Origin: an uncultured Caulobacterales bacterium
GTDB lineage: Bacteria; Pseudomonadota; Alphaproteobacteria; Caulobacterales; Caulobacteraceae
Assembly: GCA_903837135.1 (NCBI GenBank)
Contig: CAILTK010000027.1
Location: 124,001 to 188,000, forward strand
Length of the DNA: 64,000 bases
Direction: 5' to 3'
Shown here: in pieces, positions 36,535 to 45,158 of the stretch
How the letters are laid out: the number at the start of each line of letters is the position of its first letter
Numbering within the stretch: the stretch's first letter is position 1
Position numbers and translations under genes: made by a program
The notes under the pieces: model-generated
The model's database searches: none
The model's input: the letters and a program-made list of their open reading frames with translations, nothing else
What the model was told of the DNA's origin: nothing

Positions 36535-37767
36535 ATGAGCCAGGACGATGTCGGCGCCATGCCTCGCGGCCTTGGATTGACCTCCCTCTCGCCGGCCTTC
36601 CGCGACGACCCCTTCACCATCCTCAACCGGTTGCGGGACGAGGCGCCCGTCTTTGAAGACGGCCAATTGCGCGACCACATCGTATCGACCGCGGCCCTCG
36701 CCCATCAGGTGCTCTCAGATCCCGAACTGCTGGTGGATCCGCGTACCGTGGCGCCGAGCTCGACGCGGAGGCTGAGGGGGGAGGATCTGACCGTCGAGCC
36801 GTCGATGCTTCACTCCGACGGCGACCGTCACAAACGCCTTCGCACCCTGATGCTCAAGGCCTTCAGCAAGCAAAGGCTGGAGGCGTTTCGCGCACGGACG
36901 CGAACGATCTGCGAGACCCTGTTTCAGGCCATCGAGGGTCAGCGCGAGTTCGACTTCATCGAGCGGATCGCGCGGCCCATGCCGACCATCGTGATTACCG
37001 AGTTGCTCGGGGTCGATCCGTCACAGCACGCCGACTTCAAAGTCTGGTCCGACCGGATCATCGCGGACAAGCTCAATCCGCTCGCCGACGCGGAGACGCG
37101 CCGCCTTGGTTCCGAGGCGTCCCTCGCGATCAGCCGGACCGTCGCCGGGGAAGTCGGACGCCGGCTCGACAGCGGCGAACGCCCGGATGATCTGATCTCG
37201 GGGCTGATGGACGCCCGCACGGGGGAGGGCGAGCGGTACACCGTGGCCGAGATCTGTCAGCAGGCGGAACTCCTGCTCATCGCCGGCAACCAGACGACCA
37301 CCGATCTCATGGGGACCATGGTCAAGAACCTCATGGAGCGCCAGGACAGCTACCGGCGCCTGGTGGAGGATCCCGGCCTGATCCGCAACGCGATCGAGGA
37401 GGCGCTTCGGTTCGAGCCGCCGATCTTCAGCACCGAACGCGTCGTTCAGCAGGACACCGACATCGGCGGACTGTGTGTACCAAAGGGCCACGTCATCGCC
37501 GTCATGTTGACGGCCGCCAACCACGACCCCGGTCTGGCGAACGATCCGGAGGTCTTCGATATCCGGCGCTCGAACATCAAGCATTACGCCTTCGGCGGGG
37601 GCGCCCACCGCTGCATCGGCGCGCCCCTCGCCAAGATGGAATGTGAGGCGCTGCTTGACGTGATGACCGTACGGTTCCCGACCCTCCGCGCCGCGGACCG
37701 TACTGCGATATACGACACGAGCCCGGGTTTCCGGGGGCTTTCGAGCTACTGGCTGCGCCAGACGTGA
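36535..37767 (+). CDS. Cytochrome P450
   Basis: Heme loop FGGGAHRCIGAPLAKME, ExxR EEALR, I-helix LLIAGNQTTTD. Confidence 0.95.
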   Translation: MSQDDVGAMPRGLGLTSLSPAFRDDPFTILNRLRDEAPVFEDGQLRDHIVSTAALAHQVLSDPELLVDPRTVAPSSTRRLRGEDLTVEPSMLHSDGDRHKRLRTLMLKAFSKQRLEAFRARTRTICETLFQAIEGQREFDFIERIARPMPTIVITELLGVDPSQHADFKVWSDRIIADKLNPLADAETRRLGSEASLAISRTVAGEVGRRLDSGERPDDLISGLMDARTGEGERYTVAEICQQAELLLIAGNQTTTDLMGTMVKNLMERQDSYRRLVEDPGLIRNAIEEALRFEPPIFSTERVVQQDTDIGGLCVPKGHVIAVMLTAANHDPGLANDPEVFDIRRSNIKHYAFGGGAHRCIGAPLAKMECEALLDVMTVRFPTLRAADRTAIYDTSPGFRGLSSYWLRQT

Positions 37768-37865
37768 TCCGGCTCGAGCTGGCCCGACGGCCCATGGAGC
37801 CGAAGCGCGCCGGTGTTCGGGGCGCCGATCTAGGGTAGGATCGGGCGAGTCGTCGAGGAGCCGCG

Positions 37866-38510
37866 ATGTCGGTGAACGCCCGCGTCAGGCCTCTTCTGCC
37901 CAAGGGCCGGGCCACCCGCCAGAGGATTCTGGACTGCGCCATCGAGGCTGTCGCCGAGATCGGCTACACCAACACCACGACACAGATCATCCTTGACCGG
38001 TCGGGGCTGAGCCGAGGCTCTCTTCTTCATCAGTTCTCGACCCGCACCGACCTCATGGTCACGGTGGCGGAAACGGCCATGGCCAAAATGCTGTCGTCGA
38101 TCGGGAGCAGGATGTCCGTGGCCGGTGACGACCTGGACGGGCTCTACCGCTATCCGCAGATATTCTGGGAGACGCTGATCGAGCCTCCGGCCTTGGCCTT
38201 CTACGAACTCCAGATGGCGTCGCGCTGGGATCTGGATCTGCAGGCGGGATTGAAGGACCAGATCGCCCGTGTCGAAACCTATATCGCGGAGACCATAGGA
38301 GCGATCGCGCGGCGCTATCAAATGACCGACCTGGATGGCTACATCGTTCATCTGGGCATCATCACCGACGCCCTGCCGAGCCTTGCGGCGCGGCGCGCCC
38401 TGACGAGCGATCCCGGGCGTATCGATGCGGAGCGGGCCGTTCTCGAACAATGGCACCACGAGGGACTGAGCCGGCGACTGCCCAGCCGCCACCGGCGGTC
38501 CCTCGATTAA
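37866..38510 (+). CDS. TetR family transcriptional regulator
   Basis: N-terminal HTH KGRATRQRILDCAIEAVAEIGYTNTTTQIILDRSGLSRGSLLHQFSTRTDLM. Confidence 0.92.
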   Translation: MSVNARVRPLLPKGRATRQRILDCAIEAVAEIGYTNTTTQIILDRSGLSRGSLLHQFSTRTDLMVTVAETAMAKMLSSIGSRMSVAGDDLDGLYRYPQIFWETLIEPPALAFYELQMASRWDLDLQAGLKDQIARVETYIAETIGAIARRYQMTDLDGYIVHLGIITDALPSLAARRALTSDPGRIDAERAVLEQWHHEGLSRRLPSRHRRSLD

Positions 38511-38589
38511 AGCAGGCTCCGAACGCCGGACCGGTGTTCCGGTGGACCATGCGCAAGACAACGCCTGGAGCAGGTCCGATCCGCTCCCG

Positions 38590-40449
38590 TCAGGCCCGGG
38601 CAGGCCCCAGGGTTTCGCCGCCGCGCAACGCCAATCCCTTCAGTCCGCCTTCGTCGCGCCATCCGCGGATGATCTGGAACAGGACGATCGGACCAAGGCC
38701 GAAACCATAGCCCTTCATCGCTTCCGGATTTATCTGGCCCTCGGCGTTGTAGTACCCGGGCGTACAGGTCTTGAGGAAGTCCATGGCGATACCGCTCACC
38801 GCGCCGCATTGGCCGACCCAGGCGGCCTCCGCCTCCGCCGTCGCCTCGACCACCTTGGCCCCGGCCGCTTCGGTCCTCTCCACCACATAGCCCATGTGCC
38901 GGGACATCTCGTCCAGCCCATGGCAGAAATTCGCGGCGAGCGCGCCTTGAGCCGTCTGATGGATGAACAGGTTGGGGAATCCATGCATCATCATCCCCTG
39001 GAAGGTGCTTATGCCCTGGGCCTGCCATTTCGCGGCCAGGTCCAACCCGTCTCGGCCGACGATGCGAAAACCGTTCCTCACGACCGTATCGGCGCCGATC
39101 TCGAAGCCCGAGGCGAAAATAATGCAGTCCACCGGATAGGCTTGGCCGTTCACCACCACGGCGTCCTCGGTGATGGCGTCGACTCCTTTGCCGTCGGTGT
39201 CGACGAGCGTCACGTTCTCGCGGTTGAAGGTCTCCAGATAGCCGTCGTGGAAGACGGGCCGTTTGCAGAATCGTCGGTACCAGGGTTTCAAACGCTCCGC
39301 CGTGGCGCGGTCGCCGACGATACCGTCCACGCGGGTCCGGATTTCGTTCATCTTCTCCGCGTCCGCGTATTCGGCGGCGAGCAGTAGCGCCTCAAGGGAG
39401 TTCGCCCCGCCCTTGTTGTCCGAGCTCGACGCGCCGAGCGCGCCGATGCGCGTGAACAGGAAGGTCCAACCGTCCTGGATCAGGTCCTCGTCGGCGCCCA
39501 TGCCCGACGTGAGGGCCGTGAAATTCTCGATGAGACGCTTCTGCCAGCCGGGCCCCAGCGCGGCGATCCAATCGGGATCCGTGGGCTTCTCCTCGCGGAC
39601 GTCGACGCCCGACGGGGTGCGCTGCACGACGTAGAGATGTTCGGCGGTCTCGGCCAGGTGCGGAACCACCTGTATGGCGGTTGCGCCCGTGCCGATGATG
39701 GCGACACGTTTGCCCTTCAGGCCGACCAGGCCGCCTTCGGGGCCGCCCCCCGTGTACCCGTAGTCCCACCGGCTGGAGTGGAAGGTGTGGCCCTTGTAGC
39801 GGTCGATCCCCGCGATCCCCGGCAGCTTGGGACGCGAGAAACTCCCCGTGGCCGTCAAGACGTATTTGGCCTTGATGCGATCGCCTTGGACGGTCGAGGC
39901 AAGCCAGAGCGCCTCCTCCTCGAGCCAACGCAGTTCGGTCACTTCGGTCTGGAACAGGCCGAGATCCCTCAGCCCGAAATGATCGACGAGACGTTCGGCG
40001 TGCTCCCGGATCTCCTGGCCGCTCGCATAGTTGCGCGGCGGTACGTAGCCGACCTCCTCCAGGAGCGGGAGATAGACGTATGACTTCATATCGCAGGCGA
40101 GGCCCGGGTAACGGTTCCAGTACCAGGTTCCGCCGAAGCCTCCGCCCTTCTCCACAATCAGAATGTCCTCGAGCCCGGCCTTCTTCAGCTGCAGCGCGCT
40201 GAGAATGCCGCCGAAGCCTCCGCCGACGACAAGCGCCTGCACGGTCCGCTCGATGGGCGCGCGCTCGACGGGGCGGGCGTAGGGGTCTTCGACGAAATAG
40301 CCGAACTCACCCTTGGTCTGGACATATTGATCGGTTCCGTCCGGGCGAAGACGCTTGTCCCGCTCCTCGGCATATCGTCGGCGCAGGGCGTCGATATCCA
40401 GCGCCGATACTTGCCCCGCAGCCGGGGTCTCGAGCGTCCGCTTACTCAT
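38590..40449 (-). CDS. Flavin-containing monooxygenase, Baeyer-Villiger type
   Basis: GGGFGGILSALQLKKAG FAD motif, GGTWYWNRYPGLACD, BVMO-fingerprint-like YKGHTFHSSRWDY, second Rossmann GTGATAIQ. Confidence 0.92.
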   Translation of the reverse strand: MSKRTLETPAAGQVSALDIDALRRRYAEERDKRLRPDGTDQYVQTKGEFGYFVEDPYARPVERAPIERTVQALVVGGGFGGILSALQLKKAGLEDILIVEKGGGFGGTWYWNRYPGLACDMKSYVYLPLLEEVGYVPPRNYASGQEIREHAERLVDHFGLRDLGLFQTEVTELRWLEEEALWLASTVQGDRIKAKYVLTATGSFSRPKLPGIAGIDRYKGHTFHSSRWDYGYTGGGPEGGLVGLKGKRVAIIGTGATAIQVVPHLAETAEHLYVVQRTPSGVDVREEKPTDPDWIAALGPGWQKRLIENFTALTSGMGADEDLIQDGWTFLFTRIGALGASSSDNKGGANSLEALLLAAEYADAEKMNEIRTRVDGIVGDRATAERLKPWYRRFCKRPVFHDGYLETFNRENVTLVDTDGKGVDAITEDAVVVNGQAYPVDCIIFASGFEIGADTVVRNGFRIVGRDGLDLAAKWQAQGISTFQGMMMHGFPNLFIHQTAQGALAANFCHGLDEMSRHMGYVVERTEAAGAKVVEATAEAEAAWVGQCGAVSGIAMDFLKTCTPGYYNAEGQINPEAMKGYGFGLGPIVLFQIIRGWRDEGGLKGLALRGGETLGPARA

Positions 40450-40520
40450 CCGCCTGGTTCCTGCGGGCGAGCGCGTCGCCCTCTTCTCTCCGAAGCAGGG
40501 TGAACGGCCCCGAGAAAATA

Positions 40521-40551
40521 GTCAAATCATACTAGTCAATCTCTCCTATAT
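40521..40551. promoter_or_regulatory. Putative operator copy 2 upstream of BVMO (GTCAAATCATACTAGTCAATCTCTCCTATAT)
   Basis: See copy 1; lies between the BVMO start (40449) and the MFS stop (40532), partly overlapping the latter. Confidence 0.45.
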
Positions 40552-41887
40552 GATCGGGCGCCGGCCCGGTCCGCCCGCGGCTCTGGGGCGTATGGTCTCG
40601 TCGCGCCTTCGCCTGGCGACCGAGCCCCAGCACCAGCAGGGCCGCCAGGATGTAGCCGATGGGCAAGAGGCTGATCCCCAGGTGAAAGCTCCCCGTCGCG
40701 TCCTTGGCCAGTCCCCACAGGAAGGGGCTGACGAAGGAGCCCAACTGACCGATCGAATTGATCACGGCGACGCTGACCGCCATCGAGCGCGGGGCCAAGA
40801 CGTCGCTCGGCGCCAGCCAGACGGTGGCGGCGATGCCGAAGTTGCTGACGATGGCCAGCCAGTAGGCGCCGATCATCACCAGCGGGTCCTTGGTCACGCT
40901 CAGGATGGCGTAGGCGAGGGCGGAGGTGAAAAGGGGAATGGCCAGGTGCACGAACCGCTCGCGGCGCCGGTCCGAATGCCAGCCGGCCAGGACCATGGTC
41001 ACCGCGCCAAGCACCCCGCCGGCGGCGACCAGATAGCCGACGCGGCCCACGTCAAGGTGGGTCGCCTGTCCGAGCAGCTGGGGCGCCGACAGGTTGAAGG
41101 CGTAGTAGGATCCGAGCGCCACCACGTTTACCAGGGCGAAGGCCAGCACGATCGGGTTCAGCAGGGCGCGCAGCAGGCCGCGATCCCGGTGGCGCTCCGG
41201 CGAGGAGAAATCCGCGGCCAGCTTGCGTTCGATCCAGTCCTTCTCGTCCGGCGACAACCATTTGGCCGAGGCGGGCGAGTCCGGCAGCAGGAACAGGATC
41301 GCCACACCCATCAGCACCGCCGGCAAGCCTTCGACCAGGAACAGCCATTGCCACCCGGCCAGGCCCAGCCGGCCCTGCAGGCCCAGGAGGCTGCCCGCCA
41401 CGCCGCCCATCACCACCGTGCTCAGCGGCGAGGCGACATAGAAGCGGGTGATCGCCCGGCCGCGCGCCTCGGCCGGAAACCAGGACGTGAGATAGTAGAT
41501 CACTCCGGGGAAGAAGCCCGCTTCCGCGACGCCCAGCAGGAAGCGCATGACGTAGAACTGCAGCGGCGTGCGCACGAACAGCATGCCGGCGGCCAGGAGG
41601 CCCCAGGTGATCATGATACGCGCGATCCAGCGCCGCGCGCCGAACCTGGCCAGCAGCAGGTTCGAGGGAACCTCGAGCAGGGCGTAGCTCAGAAAGAACA
41701 GGCCGCCGCCGAGGCCATAGATCGCGGCGCTGAAATGCAGGTCGCGGTTCATCGTCTGGGCGGCGAAGCTGATGTTGGCCCGGTCGATGAAGGCGAAGCC
41801 GTAGCCGAGCGCGATCAGGGGAAGGATCCGCCAGGACGCCTTGCTGAGCGTCCGCGCGCCGATCGCGGCGTCGCTGGCCGGGTCCAG
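40532..41887 (-). CDS. MFS transporter (anion:cation symporter-like)
   Basis: FIDRANISFAAQTMNRDLHFSAAIYGLGGGLFFLSYALLEVPSNLLLARFGARRW; 12-TM hydrophobicity. Start uncertain: CTG at 41887 with upstream GAGAGG proposed. Confidence 0.85.
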   Translation of the reverse strand: MDPASDAAIGARTLSKASWRILPLIALGYGFAFIDRANISFAAQTMNRDLHFSAAIYGLGGGLFFLSYALLEVPSNLLLARFGARRWIARIMITWGLLAAGMLFVRTPLQFYVMRFLLGVAEAGFFPGVIYYLTSWFPAEARGRAITRFYVASPLSTVVMGGVAGSLLGLQGRLGLAGWQWLFLVEGLPAVLMGVAILFLLPDSPASAKWLSPDEKDWIERKLAADFSSPERHRDRGLLRALLNPIVLAFALVNVVALGSYYAFNLSAPQLLGQATHLDVGRVGYLVAAGGVLGAVTMVLAGWHSDRRRERFVHLAIPLFTSALAYAILSVTKDPLVMIGAYWLAIVSNFGIAATVWLAPSDVLAPRSMAVSVAVINSIGQLGSFVSPFLWGLAKDATGSFHLGISLLPIGYILAALLVLGLGRQAKARRDHTPQSRGRTGPAPDHIGEID

Positions 41888-41922
41888 CGCCGCGCCTCTC
41901 GCCGAGGTCGTCCGGACGCCGG

Positions 41923-43824
41923 TTATGGGACTATCGGCAGGATGATCCGCGACGCCATGTCGGGCGACGCGAAGACCCGCTGACGCGCGGCGACGAAGTC
42001 CGAGGCTTTGGCTGCGTAGATGCTGGGGACGAAGGTCTGCGGGTTGCGGTCGATCAGGGGGAACCAGGTGGACTGGATCTGCACCATGATCCGATGGCCC
42101 TTTCTGAATACGTGGTCGCGGTCGCGCAGCGGCACATCCCAGCGGATCGGCTTGTCGGGCGCCAGGGCTGCCGGATGCTCGAAATCCTTCAGGAAGCGCC
42201 CGCGGCGGACCTCCATGGCGATGGGGAGCTGATAGCCGTTCAGGCTGGCGGCGAACTGGCCGGGTTTGGGCCCGTCGTCCGCCGGCCAGGGGGGCGTCTG
42301 CGCGTCCTCGGGGAAGACGTCGATCAGCTTGACCACCATGTCGCCATCCGTGCCCGAGGTGGCGGCGTAAAGTTCGGCCGCCACTTCGCCGGCGACCACC
42401 AGATCCTTGTCGAGTGGGGCGCTGACGAAACTCAGCACGTCCGGCCGGTGATCGACGAAGCGTTGGTCGGCGGATTCCCAATGGCGCCAGTCGCCGCCGG
42501 GATAGGTCGGCGAGATCGGACGCTGGCGATAGGGCACGGGATTGGCCGGGTCCGAGACATAGTCGCGGTGGGCGCCCGCCTCGGCCGCGCCGGGGGCGGT
42601 GAAGCTCAAGCTTCCGTCGGCGTGCAGATAGAGGCTGGTCGGCTTCGCGTCACGCGGCGGCCAGGCTTTGTAGGTGCGCCAGGCGTTCGAGCCGGTCTCG
42701 AAAATGGTGGCGGCCCAGTCGGGCTTGGCCCCCTTGCCGTGCAGCCAGTAGGCGAAGAACGGCGCCTCGATCGTCGCGCGGAAGGCCAGCGCCGTGTCCT
42801 GGCCGAGATCGAGCGGCCCGAGGCTGGTCGCCTTGCCGCGCCAGCAGCCATGACACCAGGGTCCGGCGACCATCAGATTGGTGTGATCCGGGTCGTGGGC
42901 GGCGGCTTGGCGATAGATCCGCCATGGCCCCCACGGATCTTCCTGGTCCCAGAATCCGGCCACGTTGAGGTTGGGTACGGTCGAGCCGCGCAGGGTCTCC
43001 GCCCAGGCCTGCTGTCTCCAGAAGCTGTCGTAGTTCGGGTGCTCGGTCGCTTCGTTCCAGTATTTGATCTTGCCGTGAAGGTATTTGTCGTTGAGCGCCG
43101 GCAGGGGGCCGGCGGAGAGATACCAGTCGTAGGTATCCCATTTGTCGAAGGCGAAGTGGGTGTTGGCGTTCTTGTCGGCCTCTTCGAGTACGGCGTATTC
43201 GAAATCGTAGCTGAGCCGCAGGGCGCCGTAGCGATGGTCGTCGTCGTTCATCCACTGGTCGACCGGCGAGGCCTGTTCGCTGACCGCCTTCAGCGCCGGG
43301 TGCGGGTCGAGCAGGGTGACGCCGGCGGTCAGGCCATCGTAGGACACGCCCATCACGCCGACCCGGCCGTTGTTCAGCGGCACGTGCTTGACCAGCCAGT
43401 CGATGGTGTCCCAGGCGTCGCGCGTCTCGATCGTGCCCTTGCCCGGCGTGACCCGTGAATCCTCCGAGAGGCTGAATTCGCCCTCGGACTTGAAGCGTCC
43501 GCGCAGGTTCTGGATCACGAAGATATAGCCGTCGGCGGCCAGGGCCTTCAGCGACGCCGGAACCTCGGCGGGCGCCTTGTCCGGCACGCCGTAGGGCGTC
43601 CGCCGCAGCAGGATCGGCAGGGGCTCGCTCTGGCCGGCCGGGGTCAGGATCACCGTCTGCAACGCCACCCCGTCGCGCATGGGGATCATCACCTCCCGCC
43701 AGGTGAAGGGCGCCGGCGCGGGCGGCTTGACCGCGGTGGTCGGCGCCGCCGGAGCGGTCTGGGCGAGCGCCGGAGCGGCGATGATCCAGGCGGCCAACGC
43801 CGCCAGTTTCAACAGATGATGCAA
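41923..43824 (-). CDS. CocE/NonD family hydrolase
   Basis: MIPMRDGVALQTVILTP, GRVGVMGVSYDGLTAG nucleophile elbow, C-terminal jelly-roll RDRDHVFRKGHRIMVQIQSTWFP; signal peptide from the TTG at 43824. Confidence 0.88.
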   Translation of the reverse strand: MHHLLKLAALAAWIIAAPALAQTAPAAPTTAVKPPAPAPFTWREVMIPMRDGVALQTVILTPAGQSEPLPILLRRTPYGVPDKAPAEVPASLKALAADGYIFVIQNLRGRFKSEGEFSLSEDSRVTPGKGTIETRDAWDTIDWLVKHVPLNNGRVGVMGVSYDGLTAGVTLLDPHPALKAVSEQASPVDQWMNDDDHRYGALRLSYDFEYAVLEEADKNANTHFAFDKWDTYDWYLSAGPLPALNDKYLHGKIKYWNEATEHPNYDSFWRQQAWAETLRGSTVPNLNVAGFWDQEDPWGPWRIYRQAAAHDPDHTNLMVAGPWCHGCWRGKATSLGPLDLGQDTALAFRATIEAPFFAYWLHGKGAKPDWAATIFETGSNAWRTYKAWPPRDAKPTSLYLHADGSLSFTAPGAAEAGAHRDYVSDPANPVPYRQRPISPTYPGGDWRHWESADQRFVDHRPDVLSFVSAPLDKDLVVAGEVAAELYAATSGTDGDMVVKLIDVFPEDAQTPPWPADDGPKPGQFAASLNGYQLPIAMEVRRGRFLKDFEHPAALAPDKPIRWDVPLRDRDHVFRKGHRIMVQIQSTWFPLIDRNPQTFVPSIYAAKASDFVAARQRVFASPDMASRIILPIVP

Positions 43825-44015
43825 GCCGTCTCCCCCGACGCGCCGGCCGACCCGCGCGGACGCCCCATCCTTCGATCGGGTGGGCCGGCTTGTAAAGCGA
43901 GCCGCGCCGCCGCCGGCAAAGACGGCGCCCTCCGTCAAAGTCCCCGCCTAGAATTTCCGCTGATCACAGCCGAAACCGGGATCGCAGGGCAGAGCGTTCG
44001 AGCAGCGGGCGGACC

Positions 44016-45002
44016 CTACGCCACGTCCCGCAGGAAGGCCGCCAGGCCGGCGAAATAGCGGTCCTGGTCGTCGTACATGGCCAGGTGGCTGCCCTCCGGC
44101 AGGTGCAGGTGCCGGCCCTTCGGCAGTCGCTCCGCCATCGCCGTCATATGGTCCGGGTCCATGGTGTCGTAGCGGGCGCCGATGGTCAGGGTCGGGACGG
44201 TGATCCGGGCCAGGTCGTCGAACCGGTCCCACTCGGCCAGGCGGCCGCTGGCGCCGAGTTCGCTCGGCCCCTGCATCAGGGTGTAGAGCTCGTTGTTGAT
44301 GTGACCGAAGCTGCGCGTCACCGGTTCGGGCCAGTCGGCGGCGGGCCGGCGCAGGACGTGCTTTTCGTAATGCATCGGCATCAGGATCTCCATGTAGCGG
44401 GGGTCCGCGGTCTGTCCGGCGGCCTCCAGCGCCTGCGCCTCGGCCAGCAGGGCGGGGTCCATGGCCGGCATCAGCACGCGCCGCGCATAGTCGTTGTAGG
44501 CCGGGATCGAGGCCATCATGTTGGAGATGATCAGCGCCTTCAGATGCTGCTGATATTTCAGCGCGTACTCGATCGCCAGTATGCCGCCCCAGCTCTGGCC
44601 CAGAAGGCAGAAGCTATCCTGCGTCAGACCCAGGGCCTGGCGTACCTGCTCCACCTCCTCGACGAACCGCTCGGTGGTCCACAGGGCGGGATCGGTCGGC
44701 TGATCGCTGTTCCCCGAGCCGAGCTGGTCGTAATAGTAGTACTCGATCCCTTCCGCCGGCAGCAGGCTGTCGAACCCTTCGAAATACTCGTGCGTCGCGC
44801 CCGGCCCGCCGTGCAGCAGCAGGAGCTTGAGTTTCGGGTTGTTCCCGGTCCGCTTGGTCCAGACGCGATAGGGACCCGCCGGCGTTGCGATCTCGATCAT
44901 CCGCGCGCCGCCGCTCCACGCATCGGCGCGTCCGCGGGTGTCGTAGTAGTCGGGCGTTTCCGATTCCGCCTGTTCGCCGTTCGCCAAAATCAACTCCTTC
45001 AT
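44016..45002 (-). CDS. Proline iminopeptidase-family alpha/beta hydrolase
   Basis: LLLLHGGPGATHEYFEGFDSL, YYYYDQLGSGNSDQP, CLLGQSWGGILAIEYAL. Confidence 0.88.
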   Translation of the reverse strand: MKELILANGEQAESETPDYYDTRGRADAWSGGARMIEIATPAGPYRVWTKRTGNNPKLKLLLLHGGPGATHEYFEGFDSLLPAEGIEYYYYDQLGSGNSDQPTDPALWTTERFVEEVEQVRQALGLTQDSFCLLGQSWGGILAIEYALKYQQHLKALIISNMMASIPAYNDYARRVLMPAMDPALLAEAQALEAAGQTADPRYMEILMPMHYEKHVLRRPAADWPEPVTRSFGHINNELYTLMQGPSELGASGRLAEWDRFDDLARITVPTLTIGARYDTMDPDHMTAMAERLPKGRHLHLPEGSHLAMYDDQDRYFAGLAAFLRDVA

Positions 45003-45158
45003 GCTCGCCCTCCGGGGCGGCTCCCGGCCGCGCGCCGAACGATATACCGGGCTTGTGGCCCGGCGCAGCCACAATCGCCGCTGCGCCGCTGCATCCAAAA
45101 AAGGCCAAGCTCGTTGTGGTAGGTCATCGCGCCAAAAGCGCATAACCGCGGAAGATCC

